From assembly GCA_963823215.1 (NCBI GenBank), contig CAWGKT010000012.1:62001-126000 (forward strand): a stretch of DNA of 64,000 nucleotides, written 5' to 3'. The stretch is from CAIWHR01 sp963823215. Lineage in GTDB: Bacteria; Pseudomonadota; Gammaproteobacteria; Burkholderiales; Casimicrobiaceae. The translations under genes and the position numbers were made by a program. The number at the start of each line of letters is the position of its first letter. Position 1 is the stretch's first letter. The notes beneath the pieces are model-generated. The model made no database searches and had not been told where the DNA came from. It worked only from the letters and a program-made list of their open reading frames with translations. Shown here piece by piece: positions 15,907 to 25,429 of the stretch.

Positions 15907-16647
15907 TCAACCGCCACCTCCACCACCGCCACCCCCGCTGGACCCGCCGCCGCCCCCACCCCCGCCGCTGCGGATGCGGTCGCGCAGCAGATCGCGCTCC
16001 ATGTTCCGTAGCGCCTCGAGCTTCTTCACGGCCGCATCCGCCTTCTGCTGCTCGTCCCGGACCGCGCGCATGCGTTCGGCCACTTGGACCTGCAGCACCG
16101 CGGCGAGTTGCTTGGCCCCGGGGGATCCCGGATTGTTCTTGACCACGCTATCCAGCAGCTGCATCGCGCGCTGATCGTCCTGCGGAGTCTTGGTCAGCGT
16201 GTGGAGCACCGCCAGGCGGATCCGGTTGAAGTCGTTGCGCTGGCGCGTGAAAAGCTGCGTGGTCACGTTCTGCTCGCGCCGGATCTCGTCCGCATTCATT
16301 GCCCCGAACCGTTGGAGGTCGAACAGCAGGCTTCCGAGTTGCTGCTCCTCGGTCGGCTCGGTCGCCACGATGGGCACCGCGGCCTCCCGGACGGGCTCCG
16401 GCGCCCGCGCCGTTTCCGGCGGGGAGACCACCGGAGCAGGACCCGCGACGGGCGCGACCGTCGCCGCGACCGGCTCGAGCGGCGGATACTCGATCAGCGC
16501 CACCGGCGGAACGACCACCGGCGCCGCGGGCTCGACCGGTGCCACGACCGGCGCGACGACCGGAACAGTTGTCAGCGGGGCCGGGGTCGCGCAGCCGGCT
16601 AACACAACGACGGCAGCGGCGAGGAGCAGCGCCAGGTGCGAAATCAT
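15907..16647 (-). CDS. YfhG/QseG-like lipoprotein with poly-glycine tail
   Basis: Predicted outer-membrane lipoprotein between a histidine kinase and its regulator. The 246-residue product has a lipobox VVLAGC with the acyl cysteine at residue 19, a Pro/Val/Ala-rich linker about residues 20-95, a conserved-looking helical core (EEQQLGSLLFDLQRFGAM, about 100-210) and a C-terminal tail of glycines interrupted by two serines. In E. coli the gene at this position is qseG/yfhG, whose product modulates the QseE kinase; the position and core suggest the same role. The ATG at 16647 overlaps the kinase stop by four bases, implying translational coupling. The glycine tract is encoded by mixed GGC/GGT/GGG codons, so it is not a simple repeat slip. 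Confidence 0.75.
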   Translation of the reverse strand: MISHLALLLAAAVVVLAGCATPAPLTTVPVVAPVVAPVEPAAPVVVPPVALIEYPPLEPVAATVAPVAGPAPVVSPPETARAPEPVREAAVPIVATEPTEEQQLGSLLFDLQRFGAMNADEIRREQNVTTQLFTRQRNDFNRIRLAVLHTLTKTPQDDQRAMQLLDSVVKNNPGSPGAKQLAAVLQVQVAERMRAVRDEQQKADAAVKKLEALRNMERDLLRDRIRSGGGGGGGGSSGGGGGGGGG

Positions 16648-18140
16648 CGCCCCCCCATCAGCGTGACCGGCGCGTCCGCGCTTTCGTCGGAGCGCGCGGA
16701 GGTCCCCACGCCACTGGCCGCCAGCGGCAACCACAACCGGAAGTGGGCGCCGCTCTCATGATCCGCACGATCCCGGACCTCGATCCTGCCACCATGAGCG
16801 AGCGCATATTCACGTGCGATCGCAAGGCCGAGGCCGGATCCCTTGACGCGGCCATCCACGGGCGGGGCGCCCTGGTAGAACGAGTCGAAGATCCGCTCGC
16901 GATCCTGCCGGTCGATGCCGGGGCCGCAATCGACAACGTCCAGCACGGCAAAGCCGCGCTCGATACCCAGCGCCACCACGATCGACGCCGATCGCGGCGA
17001 GTACTTGATCGCGTTGGATACGAGATTGTCGACGATGGTGCGCAGCTTGACGGCGTCACCGATCACCAGCGCGGGCTCCAGTTGCTGCTCCAACGTCACC
17101 ATTCGCGCCAGCGCCGCGAGCTTGTGCTCGCTCAGCACGCGCCGTACCACCTCGGACATGGAAACGGACCCCGCTGCCTGTGGTTCCAGCGCGCGCGTCT
17201 GGTGGTAATTGAGCAGGTCCTCGATCAGCTTCTGCAGCGACAGCGTGTTCTGGCGCACGATGCCCACGATCTCGCGCTGCTCCGGCGACAGCTTGCCGCC
17301 CACATTGTCGCGCAGCAATTCAGCGCCCTCGCGCACTGCGGTCAGCGGGGTCTTGAGCTCGTGCGATACGTGTCGCAGAAAACGGTTCTGCTGCTCCTCG
17401 AGATCGTGCAACCGCGAACGCAGCCATTCGAGCCGCTGTCCCAGGTAGCGCAGGTCCTGCGGCCCGTTGACCTCGATTCGGTGCCCGAAATCGGCGGTGC
17501 CCATCCGGCGGATCGCCTGATCGAGCTGCCGGATCGGACGCGCGATCAGCACGGCAAAGAGAATCGCCAGCGCGAGCGCGATGGCCGCCGTGGCGAGCGC
17601 GAGGAACAACCACTTCTGCCGTCCCTGCGTCGCGATCTCGTGCAGGCGCTCGATGGCGCTTTCGGTCAGCCGGTTCGTGGCGGCGAGCATCGTCCGCGCG
17701 CGATCGGCGAGGCGCGCGTAGCCTTCCGCCAGCTGGGCCTGCGTTTCCGCCGACCGCTGCGGCATCGCCAACAGGCCGCGGAGCCTGCCCTCGCTGTCCG
17801 TCAGCGCCGCAAGCGACGCCAACGGTTCGGGATCGAGCGGCAGCAATGCGAGCTGCGCCGCCGTGCTCCGGAATTCCTGACGGACGCGATCGTAGTCGTC
17901 GAGCAGCGCGCTGTCCTCGAGAATCAGATGCTGCCGCACGATGCGCTCGAGCGTTCCGGTCTGCTCGAACAGCTGCCGGCTGGCGCGTCCCGCCTGGGCC
18001 GCCTGCTGCACCGCCTCCCGACCCTGCGTCTGCAACTGGTCGAGGGACAGGATCAGCTCGCCCAGCGCGTAGAGCAGCGGCAGGCTCACCAGCAGGAAGC
18101 CGAGCAGGATGAATTTGAGGAACGAACGGGGGTAATACAC
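16644..18140 (-). CDS. glrK: GlrK/QseE-like sensor histidine kinase
   Basis: Membrane sensor kinase of the GlrK-GlrR pair. The 498-residue protein has membrane segments about residues 8-28 and 178-199, enclosing a periplasmic helical sensor of about 150 residues. It continues with a HAMP segment, a dimerisation domain with the phospho-His in FLRHVSHELKTPL (H260), and an ATPase domain with N-box DNLVSNAIKYSP, G1 DCGPGID and G2 GSGLGLAI. The start is GTG at 18140 (MYYPRSFLKF). Its 3' end overlaps the lipoprotein gene by four bases. It is divergent from folA with only 29 bases between the start codons, so the two promoters must overlap each other or the coding regions. Confidence 0.9.
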   Translation of the reverse strand: MYYPRSFLKFILLGFLLVSLPLLYALGELILSLDQLQTQGREAVQQAAQAGRASRQLFEQTGTLERIVRQHLILEDSALLDDYDRVRQEFRSTAAQLALLPLDPEPLASLAALTDSEGRLRGLLAMPQRSAETQAQLAEGYARLADRARTMLAATNRLTESAIERLHEIATQGRQKWLFLALATAAIALALAILFAVLIARPIRQLDQAIRRMGTADFGHRIEVNGPQDLRYLGQRLEWLRSRLHDLEEQQNRFLRHVSHELKTPLTAVREGAELLRDNVGGKLSPEQREIVGIVRQNTLSLQKLIEDLLNYHQTRALEPQAAGSVSMSEVVRRVLSEHKLAALARMVTLEQQLEPALVIGDAVKLRTIVDNLVSNAIKYSPRSASIVVALGIERGFAVLDVVDCGPGIDRQDRERIFDSFYQGAPPVDGRVKGSGLGLAIAREYALAHGGRIEVRDRADHESGAHFRLWLPLAASGVGTSARSDESADAPVTLMGGR

Positions 18141-18150
18141 GCGAGCCGCC

Positions 18151-18156
18151 GCTATA
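18151..18156 (+). promoter_or_regulatory. Consensus -10 element of folA
   Basis: A perfect TATAAT at 18151-18156, 13 bases before the folA ATG (18170). The predicted start site near 18163 would leave a leader of only six or seven bases. No good -35 is present; the site lies in the 29-bp gap between the divergent glrK and folA start codons. Confidence 0.5.
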
Positions 18157-18169
18157 ATCTGCGGTAATT

Positions 18170-18748
18170 ATGACACCCCACCGGGCGGCACCGCGGCGAG
18201 CGGGGCAAAATTCACCCGCGGCGGGTACGGCGACCGGTGCCCCGGCCCCGCCCCGGATAGCGCTGATCGCCGCCGTTGCCGCAAATGGCGTCATCGGCGC
18301 GGACAACCAGCTACCGTGGCGACTTCCCGAGGACCTCAAGCGCTTTCGCGCGTTGACCCTGGGACACGCCGTGGTCATGGGCCGCAAGACCTGGGAGTCG
18401 CTGCCGCGCGCATTGCCGGGGCGGCAGAACATCGTCGTGACGCGGCAGAACGGCTATGCCGCCGCGGGTGCCGATACCGTACCTTCATTCGCCGCGGCGC
18501 TCGACTGCGTCCGGATGCCGGAGCCCGTGTTCTGCATCGGTGGCGGGGAAATCTATCGCGTCGCCATGCCGTTCGCCGCGACGCTGCACCTGACGGAAAT
18601 CGCGCACAATTTCGACGGCGACGTGCGGTTTCCGTCGTTCGAGCGCAACGACTGGCGGGAGACCGCGCGCGAAGTCCGCCCACCGGACCGGCCCGGCGGG
18701 TTCGCCTACGCTTATGTCACGTACGAACGCGACAGGGCCGGTGCCTGA
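18170..18748 (+). CDS. folA: Dihydrofolate reductase
   Basis: Reduces dihydrofolate to tetrahydrofolate with NADPH, the trimethoprim target. The 192-residue product has the DHFR fold from about residue 29: IALIAAVAANGVIGADNQLPWRLPEDLKRF in part, then VVMGRKTWESLP, the NADPH-binding GRQNIVVTRQNG, CIGGGEIYRVAMP and a C-terminal YVTYER. The catalytic acidic residue of the LPEDL helix is present. It carries an extra N-terminal segment of about 28 residues rich in Ala, Pro, Arg and Gly compared with typical 160-residue enzymes. The ATG at 18170 is the only canonical start before the fold, so the extension may be real. It is convergent with the CoA-ligase gene. Confidence 0.92.
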   Translation: MTPHRAAPRRAGQNSPAAGTATGAPAPPRIALIAAVAANGVIGADNQLPWRLPEDLKRFRALTLGHAVVMGRKTWESLPRALPGRQNIVVTRQNGYAAAGADTVPSFAAALDCVRMPEPVFCIGGGEIYRVAMPFAATLHLTEIAHNFDGDVRFPSFERNDWRETAREVRPPDRPGGFAYAYVTYERDRAGA

Positions 18749-18772
18749 CGTCGGGCCGCAGCATCGTTTCGG

Positions 18773-20224
18773 CTACGTAGCCGCGTCCCGTTGGAGGCGC
18801 GCGACGAGTTCCCTCCGCAGCAGCTTGCCGGTGACCGTGCGGGGCAGCGCATCAATCGCAATGCAGCGTGTCGGGCGCTGATAGCGCGGCAACGGCGCCA
18901 GAGCGCGTTGCAACGCCGCCGATGCGGCGGCTGCGTCGCCGTCGCTCACATAGGCCACCGCGAGCGTGGTGAGACCGTCCCCGTCTGCGAGCGCGATCAA
19001 CGCGACCTCGCGCACCGCGGGCCCGGCCGCCACGGCGATTGCGGCTTCGACGTCGGGCAGGCTGACCCAGCGACCGCGCACTTTCACGAGCGTGTCGGCG
19101 CGACCGGCGTAATGCCAGCCATCCGCGGCCGGCGCGAACCGATCGCCGGGAGTGAAGCCGGAGAGACGGAATGACGCGCGCTCTTCGGCTTCGCGGTTCC
19201 GGTAGCCAAGGGCAACCGTCGGCGCGCGCAATGTCAGGTGGTACAGACCGGCTTCCGCGATCGCGGAGGCAACAGCCACACCGGGCGCGGACCGAAGCAC
19301 GGTCGCAGCGCCGGACTGCGGGCGCCCGACGAGCATCAGCGCGAGCGTTTCCGACGTGCCGTAACCGTCCCAGATCGGGACTCCGGTCACGATACGCCAT
19401 TGCTCCGCCAGCGCCGGGGCGATGGCCTCGCCGGCGGACACCGCGAGCCGGAGGCCACGTGCGATTGCCCCGGCCTTGCCCTCGTGCAACAGGGCGCGAT
19501 AAAACGCGGGTACGCCGAAGAACACGGTCGGTCGATCGCGCGCGGCCGTCGCCGTCACATTGTCGACGGTCGGCCATTCCCGCTGCAGGATCACGGTCGC
19601 GCCGCACGCGAGACCGGTGAAAAGGCTGTTGGCCAGCGGATACGCGAAGAAGAGGCGCGATGGCGCGAACAGGCGATCGGAGGCGTCTATGCCGAACACC
19701 TCGATGCCACAACGCGCCACGGCCGCGACGACGCGGTGCGCATGCATGACGGCTTTCGGCAGCCCGGTCGTCCCCGACGAGTAAAGCCAGAACGCGGGCA
19801 TCTCCGGGGAACAGGTTGCCACCGCCGCGGTGGTGGCGGTGGCAGCATTCACGCGGATACGCCACGCGCTGCGCGACACCGTCCTCGCCACAGCTGCAGG
19901 TGCAGGTGCCCCATCCTCGCCCAGCCACGCCGCGTAACCTCCCTCCACGGCGAGGGCATCCCGGTCGCCCGGCGCGAGCCTGGGATTCAATGCCACGGCG
20001 ACCGCGCCGCCAGAAATCGCGCCGAGAAATGCCGCAACCGAGTCGGCATCGTCGGCCAGCGCGACCGCGACGCGCTCCCCGGGGTTCACGCCCATCGTTC
20101 GCCAGGCGCCGGCAGCCTGCGCGACCGTTCGCCGCAATTCCGCGTAGGTCATCGACACGCCATCGGCGACGAGCGCCGTGGCGTCGTCCCGGCCCCGCGC
20201 GAGAAGTTCCGCCGCCAGGTTCAT
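18773..20224 (-). CDS. AMP-dependent acyl/aryl-CoA ligase
   Basis: ANL-superfamily enzyme that activates a carboxylic acid with ATP and joins it to CoA, most like benzoate-CoA-ligase or acyl-CoA synthetase types. The 483-residue protein carries the P-loop motif YSSGTTGLPKAVMHAH near residue 165, the A5 motif DGYGTSETL near residue 295, the hinge region GWHYAGRADTLVKVRGRWVS in part and the catalytic lysine in TVTGKLLRREL near the C-terminus. It is slightly shorter than benzoate-CoA ligases. ATG 20224 has a GGAGCGGG ribosome site. It follows the glutamate dehydrogenase gene on the same strand with 32 bases between them, so co-transcription is likely. The substrate is not clear from sequence alone. 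Confidence 0.82.
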   Translation of the reverse strand: MNLAAELLARGRDDATALVADGVSMTYAELRRTVAQAAGAWRTMGVNPGERVAVALADDADSVAAFLGAISGGAVAVALNPRLAPGDRDALAVEGGYAAWLGEDGAPAPAAVARTVSRSAWRIRVNAATATTAAVATCSPEMPAFWLYSSGTTGLPKAVMHAHRVVAAVARCGIEVFGIDASDRLFAPSRLFFAYPLANSLFTGLACGATVILQREWPTVDNVTATAARDRPTVFFGVPAFYRALLHEGKAGAIARGLRLAVSAGEAIAPALAEQWRIVTGVPIWDGYGTSETLALMLVGRPQSGAATVLRSAPGVAVASAIAEAGLYHLTLRAPTVALGYRNREAEERASFRLSGFTPGDRFAPAADGWHYAGRADTLVKVRGRWVSLPDVEAAIAVAAGPAVREVALIALADGDGLTTLAVAYVSDGDAAAASAALQRALAPLPRYQRPTRCIAIDALPRTVTGKLLRRELVARLQRDAAT

Positions 20225-20256
20225 CACCGGTCCCGCTCCGGCGGCCTCGGCGCCGG

Positions 20257-23200
20257 TCAGCCGAGATTGCGCAACTCGCGCAACGCCACGGCAAGCATCG
20301 ACGCGTCGGTTGCGGGCGCCGCGCGCAGTTCGTCCAGCAGCCGCCGCGCACGCTCCGTGGCGCGCCGGTTGCGCTCCTGCCACGATGCGAGCAACTCGTC
20401 CCGCGTGGAGATGCCGGCGGCGCCGCTCAGCACTTCGCTGGCGATGGATCGCTGCAGCCCCGATAGGTCGTCGTCCATCGCGGTTTTCGCGAGCAACTGC
20501 CAATGTTCGTCGCCAGGCAGGCGCGCGATCATCTCGCGCAGCCACGGCAATTCGAGCCGGGTCGAGAGCTCGAAATAAATCTCCGCGACCAGCTCGACGG
20601 GCCGGCGCGTGACGCCGGCGACCTCGACGATGTCGAGGGTCAGGTACAGGCTGTCCAGCGTCACGACGCGCCCCGCCAGCGCCTCCGGAACGCCCTTGGC
20701 GACATGGTCCCCGACCGCCGCGGCGATTCGCGCACGACCGGGCGCGTCGAGCAGCGCCGGCAACCCCGCCGCCAGCGCCTCGACGCGCGGCGCGAAGTGG
20801 GCGATGGTCGCGGCCATGTCCTCACCGAGCCGGCGCGAGCGCAGGAACCAGGTCGTGCCACGCTCCAGCTCACGGCTCATGCTGATCAGCATCGCGGACT
20901 GCAGTGCGTCGTCCACCTTGCTGTCGAGCGCTTCGATTGCCGTCCAGAGCGCGACGAAGCCGAAGACTTCGCGGCTCAGCAGATAGGCGCGCACGACCTC
21001 GTGCGGTCGCGCGCCGGTGGCCTCCAGGAGCCGGTGCACGAAGGTGCTGCCAACACGATTCAGCATGCTGTTGGTCACATGGGTCGCGATGATCTCGCGC
21101 TTCAGCGGATGCCGGTCCATGTAGGCGGAATAGCGTTCGGCAAGCGCCGCGGGGAAATAGCGGGCCAGCACGCTCGCGACCCAGGGATCGTCGGGCAGGC
21201 CCGATGCGACGAGCTCGTCGAAGAGCCACATCTTGGCGTAGGCGAGCACGACTGCCCGCTCCGGGGCCGTGAGGCCCTGCCCGTTCGCCCGCCGCTCGGT
21301 GAATTCCTCGTTCGAGGGCAGATACTCGATCGCGCGATGCAGTCGCCCCTCCTTCTCCAGGTACTGGACGAATCGCTGCTGCGCGTCGAGCAGCTCGGGC
21401 GCGATGCGCCCGGTCACCGAAAGCACCTGCGTCTGGAAGTAGTTGTCGCGCAGCACCAGCGCGGCAACGTCGTCGGTCATCTCCGCGAGCAGCGCGTTGC
21501 GTTGCTTTCCGGTGAGCTCGCCGTCGCCCACGGCGAGGCCGAGCAGGATCTTGATGTTCACCTCGTGATCCGACGTGTCGACGCCCGCGGAATTGTCGAT
21601 CGCGTCGGTGCAGATGCGTCCGCCCGCCTGCGCGAACTCGATGCGCCCGAGCTGCGTGCAACCGAGGTTGCCGCCCTCGACCAGCACCTTGCAGCGCAGC
21701 TCGCGGCCGTCGACGCGCAGCGCGTCGTTCGCCCGGTCCCCGACTTCCGCGTGCGTCTCGGCCGTGGCCTTGACGTAGGTGCCGATGCCACCGTTGTACA
21801 GGAGGTCGACCGGCGCCTTCAGGATCGCGTTGACGAGCTCGTTCGGCGCCAGCGTGTCGACGGTGATGTCCAGCGCCGCCCTGACCTCCGGCGTGATCGC
21901 GATCGATTTGGCACTCCGGGGATGGATGCCGCCGCCGGTGGACAGGAGCTTCGCGTCGTAGTCGGCCCACGTCGACCGCGGCAGCCTGAACAGCCGCTCG
22001 CGCTCGCGCAGCGAGGATGCCGGATCCGGATTCGGATCGAGGACGATGTGCCGGTGATCGAACGCCGCGATGAGCCGGATGTGCGGCGACAGCAGCATGC
22101 CGTTGCCGAAAACGTCGCCCGACATGTCGCCGATGCCCGCGACGGTGAAGTCGGTCGCCTGCGTGTCCACGCCCATTTCGCGAAAATGGCGCTTGACGGA
22201 CTCCCACGCGCCGCGCGCCGTGATGCCCATCGCCTTGTGGTCGTAGCCCGCGGAGCCTCCCGATGCGAACGCATCATCGAGCCAGAATCCGTACTCGCGA
22301 CTGATCGCGTTCGCGTAATCGGAGAACGTCGCCGTGCCCTTGTCCGCCGCGACGACGAGATACGGATCGTCGGAATCGTGCCGCCTAACCTGCGGCGGCG
22401 GCACGATCCGGTCGCCGACGCGGTTGTCGGTGAGATCGAGCAGCGCGCGCAGATAGTCCTTGTAGCAGGCGATTCCCTCCTTCATGTACGCGTCGCGGTC
22501 GGCCGGCGAAGGCGCGCGCTTGAGCACGAAGCCTCCCTTCGAGCCGACCGGCACGATGACGATGTTCTTGACCATCTGCGCCTTGACGAGCCCGAGGACC
22601 TCGGTGCGGAAATCCTCCGGCCGATCCGACCAGCGCAGGCCGCCGCGCGCGACCCGGCCGCCGCGCAGATGGACACCCTCGAAGCGCGGCGAATAGACGA
22701 ATATCTCGAACATCGGCCGCGGTTCCGGGAGGCCCGGCACCTTCGCGGGATCGAATTTGAACGACAGGAAACTGCGCGGACGCCCTTCGGCATCGCGGCG
22801 CCAGAAATTGGTGCGCGTCGTTGCGAGGATCAGCGCCAGCAGCTGCCGCAGCACGCGATCCTCGGAGAGATTGTCCACCGCTTCGAGCGCGGTCTCGACG
22901 GCGCGCCTGCACGCCGCGGCGGCGGCGTCACCTTGAGCCTGCGCTTCCGGATCGAAACGCGCCTTGAACAGCGCTACGAGCTCGGCGGCAATGTCCGCGT
23001 TCGCCACCAGCGTCGATTCGACGAATGCCTGCGACAGCGGAAAGCCCATCTGGCGAAGGTATTTCGCGTACGCCCGCAACACGACGATTTCCGCGGCGGG
23101 CATGCGCGCGGCAACCACCAGCCGGTTGAAGTCGTCGTTCTCCACTTCGCCGCGGAAAATGCGGCCGAACGCGTCTTCGAACACCGCATGCAACCCGTGG

Positions 23201-25080
23201 ATCTCGACGTCGGCGTCGGCCAGCCGCGTCTGCATGCCGAAATCGTGGAGCCAGACCGGCGCATGGTCCGGCGGTGACACGCGGTAGGGACGCTCGTCCT
23301 GCACCTTGAGTCCCATGCGCTTCAGCATCGGCAGGCTGTCCGACAAGGTCACCGGTGCGCCCAGATGAAAGAGCTTGAACCGCAGCGTGCCCGGCTCCGC
23401 CTCCAGCGGACGATAGAGGCTCATGCCCAGCGGCTCCGCAGCCGAGAGGTGCGCCATCATCTCGATGTCGGGCACCGCCGCGCGGGCGGTGAAATCCTCG
23501 CGGTAGGCGCCAGGCAACGCCGCGGCAAAACGGTGGAAGAGCTCGTTGCCGCGTGCCTCGCCGAGCGTGTCGATCAGGGCATCCCTGAGATCGTCGTCCC
23601 AGCGCCGCGCCGCCAGCGCGAGCCGTGCCTCCAGCTCGCGGACGTCGAATGCGGAAATATTGCCTGGCGTCGTGCGCACGGTGATCATCACGCGCGCCAG
23701 CACCGACTCCGACAGATGCACGTTGAATTCCGAGCTCGTCCCGTTGAACGCGTCGTGCAGGATCGCCTGCCACTTCTCGCGCAACTCCGTCGTGTAGTTC
23801 TCGCGCGGCGCGTAGATGAGGCACACGAGGAAACGCTCGAAGGGATCGCGCCGCACGAACAGCCGGAACCGCTGCCGCTCGCCGAGGTGCAGGATGCCCA
23901 TCGCCGTGCGCAGCAGCTCGTCCTCGCTCGTCTGGAACAGCTCGTCGCGCGGATAGCCCGCGAGAATGTTGAGCAGCGCCTTGCCGGCGTGGCTGCCGGG
24001 CGCGACCCCCGCCCGGGCAACGACGTTGGCCGTCTTGCGGCGCAGGAGTGGAATATCCGCCGGACTGGCGCTGTACGCGGTCGAGGAATACAGACCGAGG
24101 AAGCGATGCTCGCCGCACACATTGCCCGCTGCGTCGAAGCGTTTGATGCCGACATAATCCAGATAGCCGGGGCGGTGCACGGTCGAGCGCGCATTGGCCT
24201 TGGTGACGATCAGGAGGTCGGGGACCCGCGCGTAGGCGCGGACCTCCGCCGGCAGCGCCGCGAAGCTCGTCGCGACCTGCATGGTCGCGTCCTCGCGCAG
24301 GAAGCCCAGGCTCGACCCGGGGACAATCTTCAGCGCGTCCTGACCGTCGACCACGACCAGGTCGTGGCAGCGGTAGGCGAGGAGCGTGTAGTGGGCGTCG
24401 GCGAGCCAGGACAGGAAGGCCTTGCTCTCGGTCAGCTCCGCCGCCGGCAACGGCGGCGGACGTGCGTCGATCTCGGCGACGACAGCCAGCAGCCGGTCGC
24501 GCATCTTCGCCCAGTCGGCGACCGCCATCCGCACGTCGGCGAGCACCCGCGCCACGTCCCGCGCCAATGCGTCGCGACGTGCCGGCTCGATCAGCCGGTC
24601 GACCTCGACATGGATGAACGATTCGCGCTGCGGGTCGCGCGCATCCTCCGCCGCGACGTCCGCGAGCATTCCGTCGTCGCCGCGCACCACCGCGACGATC
24701 GGGTGGACGATCAGGTGCAGCGTCAGGTCATGGCGGTTGACTTCCATCGTCACCGAATCGACCAGGAACGGCATGTCGTCGTTGACGATCTCGATGATCG
24801 TGTGCGTCGACTGCCAGCCGTCATCCTCGACCGACGGATTGAAGACGCGCACGCGGGCATGGCCCGGTTCGCGCCTGCGGCCGAAGTTCCAGTGCGAAAG
24901 CGCCGCGCCGTAGAGGTCGGCCGGCGCACGCTCGGCGAGGTCCTCGGGATCGACCTGGCCGAAATAGCGGACCACGAACCGCTCGAGCACCTCGCGTCGC
25001 ACGGCGGTCGTCCGAGTTCGCACCAGCCCGAGCACGAGATCGAGCTGCCGTGCCCTGCCGTCATCCGCCATCGTCTTCAT
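20257..25080 (-). CDS. NAD-specific glutamate dehydrogenase, large 180-kDa type
   Basis: Catabolic enzyme converting glutamate to 2-oxoglutarate and ammonium with NAD. The 1607-residue length is diagnostic of the GDH-180 (GdhB/L-GDH) class, which has long N- and C-terminal regulatory regions around a central catalytic domain. The N-terminus carries DDMPFLVDSVTMEVNRH. The catalytic core, about residues 790-1180, includes RGGLRWSDRPEDFRTEVLGLVKAQ in part, GSKGGFVLK with the catalytic lysine, and GIGDMSGDVFGNGMLLS, a nucleotide-binding glycine loop. The KMWLFDELVASGLPDDPWV segment near residue 1285 is also typical. The start at 25080 (MKTMADDGR) could be the Met three codons later. It is followed by the CoA-ligase gene. 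Confidence 0.95.
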   Translation of the reverse strand: MKTMADDGRARQLDLVLGLVRTRTTAVRREVLERFVVRYFGQVDPEDLAERAPADLYGAALSHWNFGRRREPGHARVRVFNPSVEDDGWQSTHTIIEIVNDDMPFLVDSVTMEVNRHDLTLHLIVHPIVAVVRGDDGMLADVAAEDARDPQRESFIHVEVDRLIEPARRDALARDVARVLADVRMAVADWAKMRDRLLAVVAEIDARPPPLPAAELTESKAFLSWLADAHYTLLAYRCHDLVVVDGQDALKIVPGSSLGFLREDATMQVATSFAALPAEVRAYARVPDLLIVTKANARSTVHRPGYLDYVGIKRFDAAGNVCGEHRFLGLYSSTAYSASPADIPLLRRKTANVVARAGVAPGSHAGKALLNILAGYPRDELFQTSEDELLRTAMGILHLGERQRFRLFVRRDPFERFLVCLIYAPRENYTTELREKWQAILHDAFNGTSSEFNVHLSESVLARVMITVRTTPGNISAFDVRELEARLALAARRWDDDLRDALIDTLGEARGNELFHRFAAALPGAYREDFTARAAVPDIEMMAHLSAAEPLGMSLYRPLEAEPGTLRFKLFHLGAPVTLSDSLPMLKRMGLKVQDERPYRVSPPDHAPVWLHDFGMQTRLADADVEIHGLHAVFEDAFGRIFRGEVENDDFNRLVVAARMPAAEIVVLRAYAKYLRQMGFPLSQAFVESTLVANADIAAELVALFKARFDPEAQAQGDAAAAACRRAVETALEAVDNLSEDRVLRQLLALILATTRTNFWRRDAEGRPRSFLSFKFDPAKVPGLPEPRPMFEIFVYSPRFEGVHLRGGRVARGGLRWSDRPEDFRTEVLGLVKAQMVKNIVIVPVGSKGGFVLKRAPSPADRDAYMKEGIACYKDYLRALLDLTDNRVGDRIVPPPQVRRHDSDDPYLVVAADKGTATFSDYANAISREYGFWLDDAFASGGSAGYDHKAMGITARGAWESVKRHFREMGVDTQATDFTVAGIGDMSGDVFGNGMLLSPHIRLIAAFDHRHIVLDPNPDPASSLRERERLFRLPRSTWADYDAKLLSTGGGIHPRSAKSIAITPEVRAALDITVDTLAPNELVNAILKAPVDLLYNGGIGTYVKATAETHAEVGDRANDALRVDGRELRCKVLVEGGNLGCTQLGRIEFAQAGGRICTDAIDNSAGVDTSDHEVNIKILLGLAVGDGELTGKQRNALLAEMTDDVAALVLRDNYFQTQVLSVTGRIAPELLDAQQRFVQYLEKEGRLHRAIEYLPSNEEFTERRANGQGLTAPERAVVLAYAKMWLFDELVASGLPDDPWVASVLARYFPAALAERYSAYMDRHPLKREIIATHVTNSMLNRVGSTFVHRLLEATGARPHEVVRAYLLSREVFGFVALWTAIEALDSKVDDALQSAMLISMSRELERGTTWFLRSRRLGEDMAATIAHFAPRVEALAAGLPALLDAPGRARIAAAVGDHVAKGVPEALAGRVVTLDSLYLTLDIVEVAGVTRRPVELVAEIYFELSTRLELPWLREMIARLPGDEHWQLLAKTAMDDDLSGLQRSIASEVLSGAAGISTRDELLASWQERNRRATERARRLLDELRAAPATDASMLAVALRELRNLG

Positions 25081-25429
25081 CGTCGCCTCCGAGCCAATGC
25101 CTGGTCGATCGTACCCCGATCCCCGCCTTGTTCACCACATGCCGATGCGCACGCCGTGGGCGCTGCCTGGGCGCCCCGCGCAAGCCGGTATGCGCGCGGG
25201 CATGGCCGATGCGCCGCTGGCCGAGTCGAGATCACGCCGCCGCCGATCGCACATCACGAACAGCACGGCGCGGATTGCACTCATTGGCTTACGACGGAGG
25301 AAAGGCGATGACGTGGATGCAGGCAGCGGGCCGGGGACTAAACGCGCTGGGCGATCGCGCCGGTTTCCGCGATAATGCCGCCTTTACCTCCGCCGGGCAA
25401 CGCGAGCCGCCACGCGCCCCGCACCCAAT
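25081..25429. other. Intergenic region upstream of tRNA-Leu
   Basis: This 349-bp stretch should hold the promoters of NAD-GDH (minus) and tRNA-Leu (plus). A GATAAT hexamer at 25371-25376, about 54 bases before the tRNA, is the best -10 candidate, without a clear -35. A 47-codon ORF starting at 25308 has a good ribosome site (GGAGG) but runs into the tRNA, so I do not call it as a gene. Confidence 0.4.

Noticed and set aside
20503..25311. Long plus-strand open frames (924 and 648 codons) opposite the NAD-glutamate dehydrogenase gene
   Set aside because: They are antisense shadows: very Arg/His/Gln-rich, with no family motif, in high-GC DNA where antisense frames stay open. The minus-strand GDH explains the region.
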